Assembly: GCA_905215625.1 (NCBI GenBank)
Contig: CAJMQQ010000013.1
Coordinates: 1-52,362, forward strand
Origin: an uncultured bacterium
GTDB taxonomy: Bacteria; Bacillota; Clostridia; Lachnospirales; Lachnospiraceae
Length of the DNA stretch: 52,362 nt
Reading direction: 5' to 3'
In this document: piece after piece, positions 1-9,250 of the stretch
How the letters are laid out: each line of letters starts with the position of its first letter
Numbering within the stretch: position 1 is the stretch's first letter
Program-made: the position numbers and the translations under genes
The notes under the pieces: model-generated
Databases searched by the model: none
What the model was told of the DNA's origin: nothing
What the model saw: the letters and a program-made list of their open reading frames with translations, nothing else

Positions 1-7
1 CAAGAAG

Positions 8-27
8 CATCGGAGATTCCTCCGATG
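8..27. other. Short perfect stem-loop
   Basis: Eight-base arms CATCGGAG and CTCCGATG enclose a 4-base loop. It lies just beyond the binding-protein gene on the minus strand, next to a second larger hairpin. There is no T-run, so it is not a classic terminator. Confidence 0.5.
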
Positions 28-29
28 TG

Positions 30-88
30 AAATCTGGTGTAAAAAGCTGTTTACATGCCAGCTTGACACGACTTTTTACGCCAGATTT
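30..88. other. Long intercistronic hairpin downstream of the binding-protein gene
   Basis: The arms at 30-46 and 72-88 pair over 17 positions with one mismatch or wobble, around a 25-base loop. The structure lies 24 bases past the stop of the sugar-binding lipoprotein (minus strand) and lacks a T-run. In sugar ABC operons such hairpins often protect the binding-protein message from decay so that it outnumbers the permease message. That role is inferred here, and the downstream gene is outside the window. Confidence 0.5.
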
Positions 89-112
89 CCCGCCGTCCTG
101 AATAGTTACGTA

Positions 113-1474
113 TTATTCAGCCAGAAGTGCACCGATTTTCTCATTCATCTGAGCGATACCTTCATCAATGGTAATGCTCTCGGTCATGATACCGTCGTGA
201 GCCTCGTTTAAAATTGTTTCCATTTCTGCGCTCTTTGCATGTACTGGCATTTCCAGATACAGATTTGCAGTCTGAAGAGCTTCCTTGCTGCTTTCGTCAG
301 CCGGGAATCCGTCTACAGATGCTACCAGTTCTGCAATCTCGCTGTTCATGGTTGCAGGAATAGAACCAGTAGAAGCAATAATCTCAGCGCCTTCTTCGCC
401 AGTTACGAATTTTACAAACTCCCAGGCCAAATCCTTATGAGGAGCAGAAGTCGGGATAGCTAAAGAGGTAATGGTTGCCAGAGTAGAACCTGGTTCTACG
501 CCTTCTGCATGAGGGTATTTTGCAAGACCCCAGTTGGTGCAGTCGGTATACTCGCCAGCTTTAATCTTGTCAATCAGGGTTGGAATGAACCAGGAACCCA
601 TGTTCATCATAGCTACGTTGCCCTGAGAGAATGCGCCGGAGTAATGAAGGCTGGAGGTCTTTAAGGTTGCATAATCCTGGCATACGCCATCCTGCTGCTG
701 TTTTAAAATCATCTCATAGTATGGCTTTGTAAAGTCGTAGTTGCCGCCTACGATAGAGTTTTTGCCATCCAGAATGCCGAACAGCTGAACTGCACTTCTC
801 CAGGTGTGGTAATGAGCGCCGTAAACTTCCTGTCCTGGCTCGGTGTTGGTTACTTTTCTTGCCAGTTCGTCATACTGCTCAAATGTCATATCATTAGAAG
901 GATATTCTACGCCAGCTGCATCAAAGATATCTTTGTTGTAGAACAGTACCCAGAAATCGCTTCTGAATGGCAGTTCATACAGCTTGCCGTCTACGGTTAC
1001 CTGATCGGTGATTCCGCCGTATGCGCTTAAGTCAACGCCGTCTTTTGCAATCAAATCATCCAGCGGCTCTAATACACCTTTGTTTACTAAGGTTGCATAT
1101 CCTGGAACGTCTTTTACACAAACAACGTCAAAGTCAGATCCGGAACCAGTTAATTCTGTTGCAAGTACAGTCTGGTAATCAGAAGAACCCAGGTCTATCA
1201 TTTCAACGGTTACTCCAGGATGGGAAGCTTCAAATGCTTCGATTAACGGCTCATAATATGTGGTCAGGCTGATATCCCATACAGACCATTTTAATGTGGT
1301 GTTTTCTCCGGAAGCTGCAGCGGTCGTATCTGCTGCTGCCTCAGAACCCTCTGCTGCAGTCGTATCTGCTGCTGGAGCTGCGGTAGTTGCATCTGCGTCG
1401 GAACTTCCGCATCCTGCCAGACTTGCTGCTGCCAAAGATGCTGCCAGTGTAAGGCTTACCAATCTTTTTTTCAT
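113..1474 (-). CDS. Extracellular sugar-binding lipoprotein of an ABC importer (family 1)
   Basis: A 453-residue lipoprotein that should capture a sugar or oligosaccharide outside the cell and deliver it to an ABC permease. It starts with a lipoprotein signal (MKKRLVS, hydrophobic stretch, lipobox ending LAGC at about residue 22). A roughly 35-residue Ala/Thr-rich tether follows, then a family-1 solute-binding fold with typical segments such as WSVWDISL, FYNKDIFD and GNVAMMNMGSW. The ATG has a clear GAGGAGG site. It diverges from the YesM/YesN pair and the heparinase-like lyase, so an acidic oligosaccharide is a plausible ligand, but the sequence does not fix it. The permeases are presumably left of the window. 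Hairpins follow the stop. Confidence 0.9.
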   Translation of the reverse strand: MKKRLVSLTLAASLAAASLAGCGSSDADATTAAPAADTTAAEGSEAAADTTAAASGENTTLKWSVWDISLTTYYEPLIEAFEASHPGVTVEMIDLGSSDYQTVLATELTGSGSDFDVVCVKDVPGYATLVNKGVLEPLDDLIAKDGVDLSAYGGITDQVTVDGKLYELPFRSDFWVLFYNKDIFDAAGVEYPSNDMTFEQYDELARKVTNTEPGQEVYGAHYHTWRSAVQLFGILDGKNSIVGGNYDFTKPYYEMILKQQQDGVCQDYATLKTSSLHYSGAFSQGNVAMMNMGSWFIPTLIDKIKAGEYTDCTNWGLAKYPHAEGVEPGSTLATITSLAIPTSAPHKDLAWEFVKFVTGEEGAEIIASTGSIPATMNSEIAELVASVDGFPADESSKEALQTANLYLEMPVHAKSAEMETILNEAHDGIMTESITIDEGIAQMNEKIGALLAE

Positions 1475-1533
1475 GTTACATCCTCCTCATTTCTCTGTGT
1501 TTGTCGTTCTTGACTATGGTTTTATTATATCTT

Positions 1534-1562
1534 CTGCTTCTTTTTTTCTGAATGGAATATTG
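1534..1562 (-). promoter_or_regulatory. Probable promoter of the sugar-binding protein gene
   Basis: On the minus strand a perfect TATAAT (1534-1539) lies 17 bases from TTCAGA (1557-1562), a 4/6 match to the -35 box. It is about 60 bases upstream of the ATG. Confidence 0.5.
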
Positions 1563-1677
1563 TTTAGAAAAGATTCACTATTCTAATCCTTTTTTTCACT
1601 TTCTTTTTATCACTTTGCATAAAAATGTAATTTTCTACGATAAGACAGTAAATTTTTAAGATATTTCTTTTCTATTA

Positions 1678-1706
1678 TTTTCAAAAATCAAGAAAAACGC
1701 TATAAT
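1678..1706 (+). promoter_or_regulatory. Probable promoter of the sensor kinase operon
   Basis: TATAAT at 1701-1706 is preceded by a 17-base spacer and a weak TTTTCA -35 (1678-1683). An AGGAG ribosome site and ATG follow at 1757. The weak -35 leaves room for activation. Confidence 0.5.
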
Positions 1707-1756
1707 AGATAGCATATAAATTTCAGTTATATGATAGGAAGTTTTAGGAGTTTCCC

Positions 1757-3628
1757 ATGAAAATACCGAAAATACCATTTCTCAAAACCATCCGGACCCA
1801 GCTGATGGCCGCTGCAGCAGGCTTTACCCTGCTGATTTCTCTTATTACACTGACTATCTATTTTTCTGTATTCCAGTCTTTTTTGCGGAAAAATCAGATT
1901 CAGTCCTCTGAATTTAATCTGCAGTTAGTGACTACCCGCGTTGCTTCTGACATGGCAGATATTATTTATTTTAGCAAATGGACCTGTTCCAACAGTGAGG
2001 TTTTAAACTACCTGGAGAAAATGGATTCTGCATCTGCACTTTCTCCTTCTTCCAGCACAGAAAACGAAAATCTCCGTTCTCTGGCTTTAAATTCCTTTGA
2101 CCGTTTTAAGGAAGAGTATCAGAACACGCTGCCCAATGACTATATTACCCATGCCCTGATTTCTACCAACAGCCGGAAGCATTTTCTCCATATTTTAGGA
2201 CCGTCCGAATCCAGCAGAACCAATGCTTCCGAGCTTATCTGGCAGGCGCCTTATTTTGAATCCCTGCTTCAGGCTCCTGATTTTAAGTGGATTGGATTAC
2301 AAGACGACTTATTTTTTAAGGTAAACCCTCCAAAGGTCATCCCCATTATCCGCCCTGTTTATAATGCATATAATTCGGATATTATCGGATGGTCTTATTT
2401 AAGCATCAGCGAAAAGCTCTTTACGGATTACCTGTCCTCCTATCCGATTGGAGAAGACGGAATCTTATTTTTTACCATGGGAGATATTACATACTGTTTA
2501 AAAGACGGGCATTTTGAAACTGCCGGACCGATATACACTCCCGTAGAAGAACTGGATTTCTATTCCTTAAATGATACTACCAAAGTCCAGACTGTAAAAA
2601 TGGCAGATAACAAAAAACGTACCATGATTACCATTCCTGTAGAAGGCGTAACGGGATGGTCTTTTTCCCAGATTCTGTCGGAACAGCAGTTTGCCCAGCA
2701 GAAGGGCTTCTACTATCTGCTGATTGCCGGAATCTGCCTGGTGATTTTCTGTCTTGGCATTCTTTTGATGATTCTCTTAAACCGGATTATCAATGTGCCG
2801 GTAAAAGCGATCCGGACGAAAATTGATGCGGTCTCCCATGGTGATTTTTCCAGGGATCCGGCAATTGAATGGGATCACGAACTGGGCGACATTGGAAAAG
2901 GAATCAATTCCCTTTCTACCAGCATCGTTACCCTGATGAATAAGCGGATTGAAGATGAAAAGCACAAAAAAGATTTGGAATATCAGATTCTGCAAAGCCA
3001 GATTAATCCTCATTTTCTCTATAATACCCTGAACTCGATTAAATGGATGGCAACCATCCAGGGAGCAAAGGGCATTGCCGAAATGACAACGGCTCTGGCA
3101 AGGCTGATGAAAAATGTATCAAAAGGAACTAGTCTTCCCATTCCCCTTAGGGAAGAGCTGGAACTGGTAAATGATTATTTTCTCATTCTCCAGTACCGGT
3201 ACGGCGGAAGTATTGCACTGGAATGTAAGGTTGCCAGTGAAGATTTATATTCCTGCCTGATTCACCGGTTTACACTCCAGCCTATTATAGAGAATTCCTT
3301 ATTCCATGGCATCGAACCCAAAGGACAGGCTGGTACCATTACAGTAACTGCCGTATCAAAGGAATCGGATTCTGGGAAAATACTGGAAATCTGTGTAAAA
3401 GACAATGGCGTCGGTATGTCCCCTGAAACCATCCAGAAAGTGTTAAATGGAGAAGAGTCTGCCAGCACAGACTTTTTCCGCCATGTCGGAATCCATAATG
3501 TAAATCAGAGGATTCAGTATGCATATGGAGAAAACTATGGCATCTCCATTACCAGTGAAGTAGGGGTATATACTGCTATCACCATTACCATTCCTTATGA
3601 ATTAGCAGAAACGGGAGGAAATTTATGA
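1757..3628 (+). CDS. Sensor histidine kinase, YesM/LytS type
   Basis: A 623-residue membrane kinase. TM1 lies at about 17-39, followed by an extracytoplasmic sensor domain of about 280 residues. TM2 is at about 318-340, followed by a HAMP region. The His_kinase domain carries the phospho-acceptor motif QINPHFLYNTLNSIKWM (His419), and the HATPase domain has TLQPIIENSLFHG and DNGVGM (Asp549). This is the usual architecture of carbohydrate-responsive kinases paired with AraC-type regulators. The stop overlaps the next ATG (ATGA), so the pair is translationally coupled. The location suggests it senses the sugar bound by the divergent lipoprotein, or that lipoprotein itself. Confidence 0.93.
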   Translation: MKIPKIPFLKTIRTQLMAAAAGFTLLISLITLTIYFSVFQSFLRKNQIQSSEFNLQLVTTRVASDMADIIYFSKWTCSNSEVLNYLEKMDSASALSPSSSTENENLRSLALNSFDRFKEEYQNTLPNDYITHALISTNSRKHFLHILGPSESSRTNASELIWQAPYFESLLQAPDFKWIGLQDDLFFKVNPPKVIPIIRPVYNAYNSDIIGWSYLSISEKLFTDYLSSYPIGEDGILFFTMGDITYCLKDGHFETAGPIYTPVEELDFYSLNDTTKVQTVKMADNKKRTMITIPVEGVTGWSFSQILSEQQFAQQKGFYYLLIAGICLVIFCLGILLMILLNRIINVPVKAIRTKIDAVSHGDFSRDPAIEWDHELGDIGKGINSLSTSIVTLMNKRIEDEKHKKDLEYQILQSQINPHFLYNTLNSIKWMATIQGAKGIAEMTTALARLMKNVSKGTSLPIPLREELELVNDYFLILQYRYGGSIALECKVASEDLYSCLIHRFTLQPIIENSLFHGIEPKGQAGTITVTAVSKESDSGKILEICVKDNGVGMSPETIQKVLNGEESASTDFFRHVGIHNVNQRIQYAYGENYGISITSEVGVYTAITITIPYELAETGGNL

Positions 3629-5241
3629 TAAAACTTTTAATTGTCGATGATGAACCGTTAGTCCAGATTGGCATCAAATCTATGTTAAACTGGGCGGATT
3701 ATGGGATTGAAATATGCGGGACTGCCGCAAATGGCCAGGCAGCGCTTGCTATGATTGAAGATCTTGGGCCGGAACTGGTTATTACGGATATTAAAATGCC
3801 AATTATGAACGGTCTGGATCTGGTAAAACAATGCAGGGATCAGTTCGGTCCCATTCCGGTTTTTATCGTCCTTACAAGCTATGAAGAATTCCAACTGGTG
3901 CGCACCGCCCTTTCCTATCAAGTTGCCGATTATTTAGTAAAGCTGGAACTGGATCCGTCTTCTTTAGCAGAATCCATTACCAGAGCCTTAAAACGTCTGG
4001 AAGAGAAAAAAGCCAGCGAGGCCTACAAAGCCATAGGAGGACGTCCCCTGCTCCAAAGCTATCAGGATAAATTTTTCATGCGGCTTCTTCACAACCTGTT
4101 TGACAGCGAAGAACAATTTCTGTTGCAAGTCGCTGATTTAAAATTAAATTTTTCCGATTCCTGTTATTTTGCCGCTCATTGTGAAATCCATGAATCGACT
4201 CACACCCAGATGAATCACTCCCAGCTGATGAACTTGTACTCCAGCAGTCTGCAGATGATTCGGGAAATCCTTTCCCGCTATTTATCCTGCTATGTGGTTT
4301 CCCTGGATTTAAAACACTTTGCCTTGATTTTCCACTTTCCTTCTATAAAAGAAGCAGACTGGACCCAGATTTCCAATGCGTTAAGTAATGCCTGCACTAT
4401 GATTCACAACTATTTCAGCGTCTGGCTGTCTGCCGGAATTGGTTCTCCAGTGGATCAGCCCCTGCTGATTTCCCGTTCCTATCAGGAGTCCAGACAGGCG
4501 TCTGCAAAAGCGACCCAGGAAATTCCCATTGCATTTTTCCAGGAAATCGAAGAGGACAAAGACGCCTTCCGCAATTATTTCAATATGTCCGTTTTTAAAG
4601 AATCTATCAAACAGGCTTTTGAAGAATTTGATACGGACGTCTTAGAAACCACGATTGACGAAATGTGCCAGCTCTTTTCTTCCAGTTCCTGCAGGATTTT
4701 GCAGGCTGTGGATGGGGCCTGCAATATTCTCTATCTGGCCATTTCCCTTCTGCCGGACGGAGAAGACACCGTGGCTGAAATTTTCGAAGATATTCCTGAC
4801 GGTTACCGTTCCATTTACCAGGCGACTACTCCCCATCAGGTTATAGAATGGCTGGAGGTTTTAAAAGAGGGCCTGTGCCGCGTCCTTCAGTCGAAACGGA
4901 AATCTTATAAAGGCAATGTCATTACCAACATTCAGAAATATATCGAAGTCCACATTGAAGACCGGCTTCTTTTAAACGAGGTTGCCGGAGTATTTGGGTT
5001 AAGTCCCAATTATTTAAGTTCCCTGTTTAAGAAAACCTGCAATATTGGTTTTACAGAGTATGTTACCCAAAAGAAAATCAGCCTGGCCAAAAACCTGCTT
5101 CTAGAAGAAAACTTAAAGATTTATGAAGTAGCAGACCGGCTGGGATTTGAAAGTGCCTTTTATTTCAGCAAGGTATTTAAAAAAGTAGAGGGAATCTCAC
5201 CCAGAGAGTTTATACAACAGCATACAGAGGAGGATTTATAA
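3625..5241 (+). CDS. Response regulator with AraC-type DNA-binding domain, YesN type
   Basis: A 538-residue regulator. The N-terminal receiver domain starts IKLLIVDDEP, with the phospho-acceptor Asp55 in VITDIKMP. A long middle region of about 300 residues follows, then two C-terminal AraC helix-turn-helix motifs (NYLSSLFKKTCNIGFTEYV and FESAFYFSKVFKKVEGISPR, about 450-530). It should be phosphorylated by the overlapping upstream kinase and activate the lyase and/or the divergent transport genes. Its last stop base is the first base of the next ATG, a tight coupling to the lyase gene. Confidence 0.93.
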   Translation: MIKLLIVDDEPLVQIGIKSMLNWADYGIEICGTAANGQAALAMIEDLGPELVITDIKMPIMNGLDLVKQCRDQFGPIPVFIVLTSYEEFQLVRTALSYQVADYLVKLELDPSSLAESITRALKRLEEKKASEAYKAIGGRPLLQSYQDKFFMRLLHNLFDSEEQFLLQVADLKLNFSDSCYFAAHCEIHESTHTQMNHSQLMNLYSSSLQMIREILSRYLSCYVVSLDLKHFALIFHFPSIKEADWTQISNALSNACTMIHNYFSVWLSAGIGSPVDQPLLISRSYQESRQASAKATQEIPIAFFQEIEEDKDAFRNYFNMSVFKESIKQAFEEFDTDVLETTIDEMCQLFSSSSCRILQAVDGACNILYLAISLLPDGEDTVAEIFEDIPDGYRSIYQATTPHQVIEWLEVLKEGLCRVLQSKRKSYKGNVITNIQKYIEVHIEDRLLLNEVAGVFGLSPNYLSSLFKKTCNIGFTEYVTQKKISLAKNLLLEENLKIYEVADRLGFESAFYFSKVFKKVEGISPREFIQQHTEEDL

Positions 5242-7187
5242 TGTTTTCCCAACTTTTACAAAACTGGACCATGAAGCAACATGATAAACCGGATTTTCTT
5301 GATTTCCGGCCTTATCCCCAGGCATCTGATCGCAATGCCTGGGAAAACCTTCCGGCGTCTGTACGAGAACGCCTCATTAAAACCGGAGAAGAGTTTCTAC
5401 ATTACCAGTATCCGCCGCTTATGGCAACGGACTTTATGGATTTTTGCCGTACCGGCAACCGCGAACGGTACCAGGAACGGCTCTTTAACCGCCGTCTGGC
5501 CTTAAATGCTCTGGTTCTGGCAGAATGTGCAGAACATCAGGGACGATTTATGGACGATATTATCAATGGCTTTTTCTGTATTTGTGAAGAAGCTGCCTGG
5601 CAGCTTCCTGCTCACAACTCCTATATCCGGGATACCCCCCAGTTGATTCTTCCGGATGTCAATCGTCCTGTCATCGACCTGTTTGCAGCTGAAACCGGCG
5701 CCATTCTTTCTACTGCCGCTTACCTTCTGCAGGAAGAATTAAATCTGGTGAGTCCTTCTATCCTGGGAATGGTGCAGACTAACTTAGAAATCCGTATTTT
5801 TAAACCCTATCTGAACGAGCATTTCTGGTGGATGGGAGATGGAAAATCTCACATGAACAACTGGACCTCTTGGTGCACCCAGAATGTCCTGCTGGCATCT
5901 GCTTTCTGCCTGCAGTGGCAGCCGAGTCCGGCATCTGGCGGCCAGTCTTATCTGAATCTGTCAGCAATCTTAAATCAGGCTTGTAAAAGTCTGGACTACT
6001 TTCTGGATGAATACGGAACAGATGGCTGCTGCGATGAAGGTGCCCAGTATTTCCGACACGCCGGACTGACCTTATTCGGGGCTATGGAAGTCTTAAATGG
6101 AATTTCCGGCAATGCCTTTTCTTCTTTATATAAAGAAGAAAAAATCCGCAACATTGCTTCCTATATTTTCCATGTCCATGTCTCCGGCCCTTATTATGTA
6201 AACTTTGCTGACTGTTCTCCAATTGCAGGACGATGCGGGGCCAGAGAATTTTTATTCGGAAAGCGGACCGAAAATGAGGATTTAATGAATTTTACAGCCA
6301 GAGATTATAAAGAAAGTTCCTATCAGCTATTTGAAGATGAACACAATTTATTTTATCGCCTTCAGTCTGTCTTCACTCATGAAGAGTTAATAAACCGCGA
6401 CTGCTCCCAGCCTCTTGCTTATCCGGATCTTTACTATCCAAGTGCCGGACTGTTTTTAGCAAGAGACAGCCATCTGTGCCTGGCTGTCAAAGCCGGTGAC
6501 AATGACGACAGCCATAACCATAATGATGTAGGAAGCTTTACGGTTTATAAAGACGGCAAGCCTCTGTTTATTGATGTTGGCGTGGAAACTTATACGAAAA
6601 AGACCTTTTCTCCTAACCGATATGAAATCTGGACCATGCAGTCCCGCTTCCATAACCTGCCTGCCTTTGGAGATGACAGCAAAGTAACAGCCAGCGATGA
6701 CATCCCTCTTAATATAGGCGGTATTATTCAAAAAGCCGGAGAGGAATATGAGGCCAGCCAGGTCTCTGTAAATTTAAATTCCGTTCATCCGGAAATTTCC
6801 ATGGATATCGCTCCGGCCTACGGCGATTCCAGAGTATTGTCCTATCGTCGAAATGCTGTGCTTCATAAAGGAACAGACTCCTATATTACCATTACCGACA
6901 CCTACCAGACAGAACACCTTCCTGTTTCTTTGTCTTTGATGACTTACGAAAAACCGGAAGTGGTTTCTGCCTGTGCTGCGAACAGTAGCCCGGCCTCTGC
7001 TCCGTCCATATGTATGAAAATTGGTGAGCTGGGAACCTGTCACATTATAGGCGCTTCCCATGCAGAAATCACTCCGATTCCTATTACCGACGCCAGACTT
7101 CAAGGCGCCTGGAAACATGAAATTTATAAATGTCAGGTATTATTGGATTCTGAAACCAAAGGACAGGCTGTGATAACTATTTCATAA
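5241..7187 (+). CDS. Cytoplasmic heparinase II/III-like polysaccharide lyase
   Basis: A 648-residue protein. Residues 1 to about 350 resemble the alpha/alpha toroid of heparinase/alginate lyases, with helices rich in Trp, Asn and His. The C-terminal part is a heparinase II/III beta-sandwich with the signature NDDSHNHNDVGSF at 421-433, followed by DGKPLFIDVG and RYEIWTMQSRFHN. Family members cleave uronate-containing glycans by beta-elimination. No signal peptide or membrane segment is seen, so it probably acts on imported oligosaccharides. It is the third gene of the kinase-regulator operon and ends before a strong terminator. Heparin-, chondroitin- or alginate-type substrate cannot be told from sequence alone. 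Confidence 0.85.
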   Translation: MFSQLLQNWTMKQHDKPDFLDFRPYPQASDRNAWENLPASVRERLIKTGEEFLHYQYPPLMATDFMDFCRTGNRERYQERLFNRRLALNALVLAECAEHQGRFMDDIINGFFCICEEAAWQLPAHNSYIRDTPQLILPDVNRPVIDLFAAETGAILSTAAYLLQEELNLVSPSILGMVQTNLEIRIFKPYLNEHFWWMGDGKSHMNNWTSWCTQNVLLASAFCLQWQPSPASGGQSYLNLSAILNQACKSLDYFLDEYGTDGCCDEGAQYFRHAGLTLFGAMEVLNGISGNAFSSLYKEEKIRNIASYIFHVHVSGPYYVNFADCSPIAGRCGAREFLFGKRTENEDLMNFTARDYKESSYQLFEDEHNLFYRLQSVFTHEELINRDCSQPLAYPDLYYPSAGLFLARDSHLCLAVKAGDNDDSHNHNDVGSFTVYKDGKPLFIDVGVETYTKKTFSPNRYEIWTMQSRFHNLPAFGDDSKVTASDDIPLNIGGIIQKAGEEYEASQVSVNLNSVHPEISMDIAPAYGDSRVLSYRRNAVLHKGTDSYITITDTYQTEHLPVSLSLMTYEKPEVVSACAANSSPASAPSICMKIGELGTCHIIGASHAEITPIPITDARLQGAWKHEIYKCQVLLDSETKGQAVITIS

Positions 7188-7229
7188 ATTTTATCAGAAA
7201 GATGATGTGAACCAGAAGTTTAAAAACCA

Positions 7230-7270
7230 GGAGGCTAAAATCGGCTAAAATCCGATAGCCTCCCTTTTTA
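7230..7270. terminator. Bidirectional terminator between lyase and exporter genes
   Basis: The arms GGAGGCTA and TAGCCTCC, with a nested ATCGG/CCGAT pairing, are followed by CTTTTTAT on the plus strand. On the minus strand GGTTTTTAAAC follows the hairpin, so it can serve both convergent operons. Confidence 0.85.
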
Positions 7271-7297
7271 TGTTTACTTATATGTTTATTTTTACGT

Positions 7298-8323
7298 TTA
7301 CTTTGCCCGAATCTCCTGTCTCATAAAGAGAACATAGGAAGCGCAGAACGTCCCCAGCATAAATGCCGTCAGACCTGCCAGGTGCGGCCAGATTAAAAGC
7401 AGGCTCTGACCAAAGGATAAATATCCTTCAATAGCTCCGGATAATGACTGGACCGTCATCAGGCCAATGGTTCTGACACTTGGATTCATAATGGTGGTCA
7501 CTGCCTCACTAAACAGATAATACGGGGAAATCCGGTTTAATGCCAGCTGGCAGGAATAATTTTTTGCAGAATTTAGCAGCGCTTCCATATTTGTCCCTAC
7601 TGGATACAGTGCATTGGCAATTACACTGACTAACATTGTCATAAACAAAGAGAAAAACAGCCAGATAGAAATGGACAGCATTGCCGAAGTTGCCGCATTC
7701 TTGCAGATTACAGAAAATAGCAGCGCCAGCCCCAGCCAGAAACAGATATAGACACAGGTCAGAAGCAGGAATACAAAAATTCTCGCAATTTCTTCTGTCG
7801 TAGGTACAATTCCAGTTACCAGCATCCCTACTGCTCCTATCAGGATTCCCATGGAATATACCATCATTACAATGATTGTGGTTCCTGCTAAAAACTTTCC
7901 GTTAATAATAGAATCCCGGTAAATCGGCTGGGAAGTCAGTCGATACAGCGTCCGTTCTGATTTTTCCCCGATAATTCCGTCAAATCCCAGCGCCAGCCCT
8001 ACAAACGGACCCAGAAGAGCGATGAAAGACACGAAAGAGGGTATGGAGTTTCCGCTAGCCGTATAAAGCTGAAGGAATAAAAACTCTACTTCACTATAAG
8101 AGGTAATTACTGACAGCGCTCCATAAAGGCTGGCAAAACTGGTAAGTCCAATCAGAGCCAGAACAATTAAAATCCGTTTGCTGCGGAAGTGATCTGTCAT
8201 CTCTTTGTTGTAAAGGGCAATCAGCCCCTGTCTCTGATCATAACGTTCCCCTTGGAAAGCCTCCTGTTCCTTCTCTTCTGTTTTCTCAGGTTTCCTGCTC
8301 AAAATATTGGCGATAGATTTCAT
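7298..8323 (-). CDS. ABC-2 type transporter permease
   Basis: A 341-residue integral membrane protein. A basic N-terminal cytoplasmic segment of about 45 residues precedes around six hydrophobic helices (for example FLLLTCVYICFWLGLALLFSVI and LSISIWLFFSLFMTMLVSVI). The segment LGFDGIIGEKSERTLYRLTSQPIYRDSII is typical of ABC-2/NosY-like exporter permeases. The start at 8323 has a GGAGGGG site and lies inside the 3' end of the ATPase gene (about 38-bp overlap), showing tight coupling. Substrate unknown. Confidence 0.9.
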   Translation of the reverse strand: MKSIANILSRKPEKTEEKEQEAFQGERYDQRQGLIALYNKEMTDHFRSKRILIVLALIGLTSFASLYGALSVITSYSEVEFLFLQLYTASGNSIPSFVSFIALLGPFVGLALGFDGIIGEKSERTLYRLTSQPIYRDSIINGKFLAGTTIIVMMVYSMGILIGAVGMLVTGIVPTTEEIARIFVFLLLTCVYICFWLGLALLFSVICKNAATSAMLSISIWLFFSLFMTMLVSVIANALYPVGTNMEALLNSAKNYSCQLALNRISPYYLFSEAVTTIMNPSVRTIGLMTVQSLSGAIEGYLSFGQSLLLIWPHLAGLTAFMLGTFCASYVLFMRQEIRAK

Positions 8324-9239
8324 CCAGTTCCCCTCCCTTCTGCTTTAATCCTAGCAAAGCGTACCCCTGTTCCACTAATCGCCGGCCCATTTCCTTCCGG
8401 ATGTCTTCTGTAGAGTCAATAATCAGGGATTGTCCTTCCCGATTTACTGCCTTTACCGTTTCAATGGATTCCAGGAGCTGAGTTAATCGTCCATCCATTG
8501 GATCTGCCTGGATTTCAGTCACAAAATGCCCCTCTTTTTCCAGCTGCTGCCCTAGTGTCTCAATCGGGCCGCAGGCAATCAGTTTTCCTTTTACAAAGAT
8601 TCCCACACGATCGCAGACCTGCTGAATCTGCTGGAGCTGATGGGAAGAAATCATAATGGTTCTCTTATCTTCCTCTGCCAGTTCCCTGATTAATTCCAGC
8701 AGTTCACGCATTCCCTGAGGATCAATTCCTAATGTAGGTTCATCCATAATAATGACTTTGGGATCTTTCATTAAGACATCTGCAATTCCCAGCCTTTGTT
8801 TCATACCTCTGGAATAGGTTCCTGCTTTTTTGTCTGCTGCTTCAGCCATACCAACCCTCTCCAGCAGTTCCTCTATCCGCTGTTCCAGGAAATCTCCGCT
8901 TAATCCATTTAGCCTTCCGGTAAATCTCAAATTTTCCCGTCCTGTTAAATCATTATAAAATCCTACGTTATCTGGAAGGTACCCTACAATCCTCTTTACT
9001 GCAATTGGCTCCCTGATACAGTCATGACCATCAATCCATGCAAATCCCTCTGTTGGCTCTGTCAATCCTAAAAGCATCAGTACCGTCGTGGTTTTTCCGG
9101 CTCCATTCGGACCTAATAAACCAAACACTTCGCCTTTTCCTACGGTCAGATACAAGTTATCCACTGCCCGTTTTTCGCCGTAAACTTTTGTAAGACCGGA
9201 GATTTTGATGATTGGCTCAAGTTTTATCATTTCATCCAT
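8286..9239 (-). CDS. ABC exporter ATP-binding protein
   Basis: A 317-residue ATPase of the CcmA/NatA class. It has Walker A GPNGAGKTT (about 41-49), a degenerate signature YSRGMKQRLGIAD, Walker B VIIMDEPTLGID and the switch His in ISSHQ. A C-terminal extension of about 90 residues is usual for ABC-2 exporters. It sits 11 bases after the NEW3-domain gene and overlaps the permease gene, so the three genes form one export unit. The transported molecule cannot be named. Confidence 0.93.
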   Translation of the reverse strand: MDEMIKLEPIIKISGLTKVYGEKRAVDNLYLTVGKGEVFGLLGPNGAGKTTTVLMLLGLTEPTEGFAWIDGHDCIREPIAVKRIVGYLPDNVGFYNDLTGRENLRFTGRLNGLSGDFLEQRIEELLERVGMAEAADKKAGTYSRGMKQRLGIADVLMKDPKVIIMDEPTLGIDPQGMRELLELIRELAEEDKRTIMISSHQLQQIQQVCDRVGIFVKGKLIACGPIETLGQQLEKEGHFVTEIQADPMDGRLTQLLESIETVKAVNREGQSLIIDSTEDIRKEMGRRLVEQGYALLGLKQKGGELDEIYRQYFEQET

Positions 9240-9250
9240 GATGCCACCGC

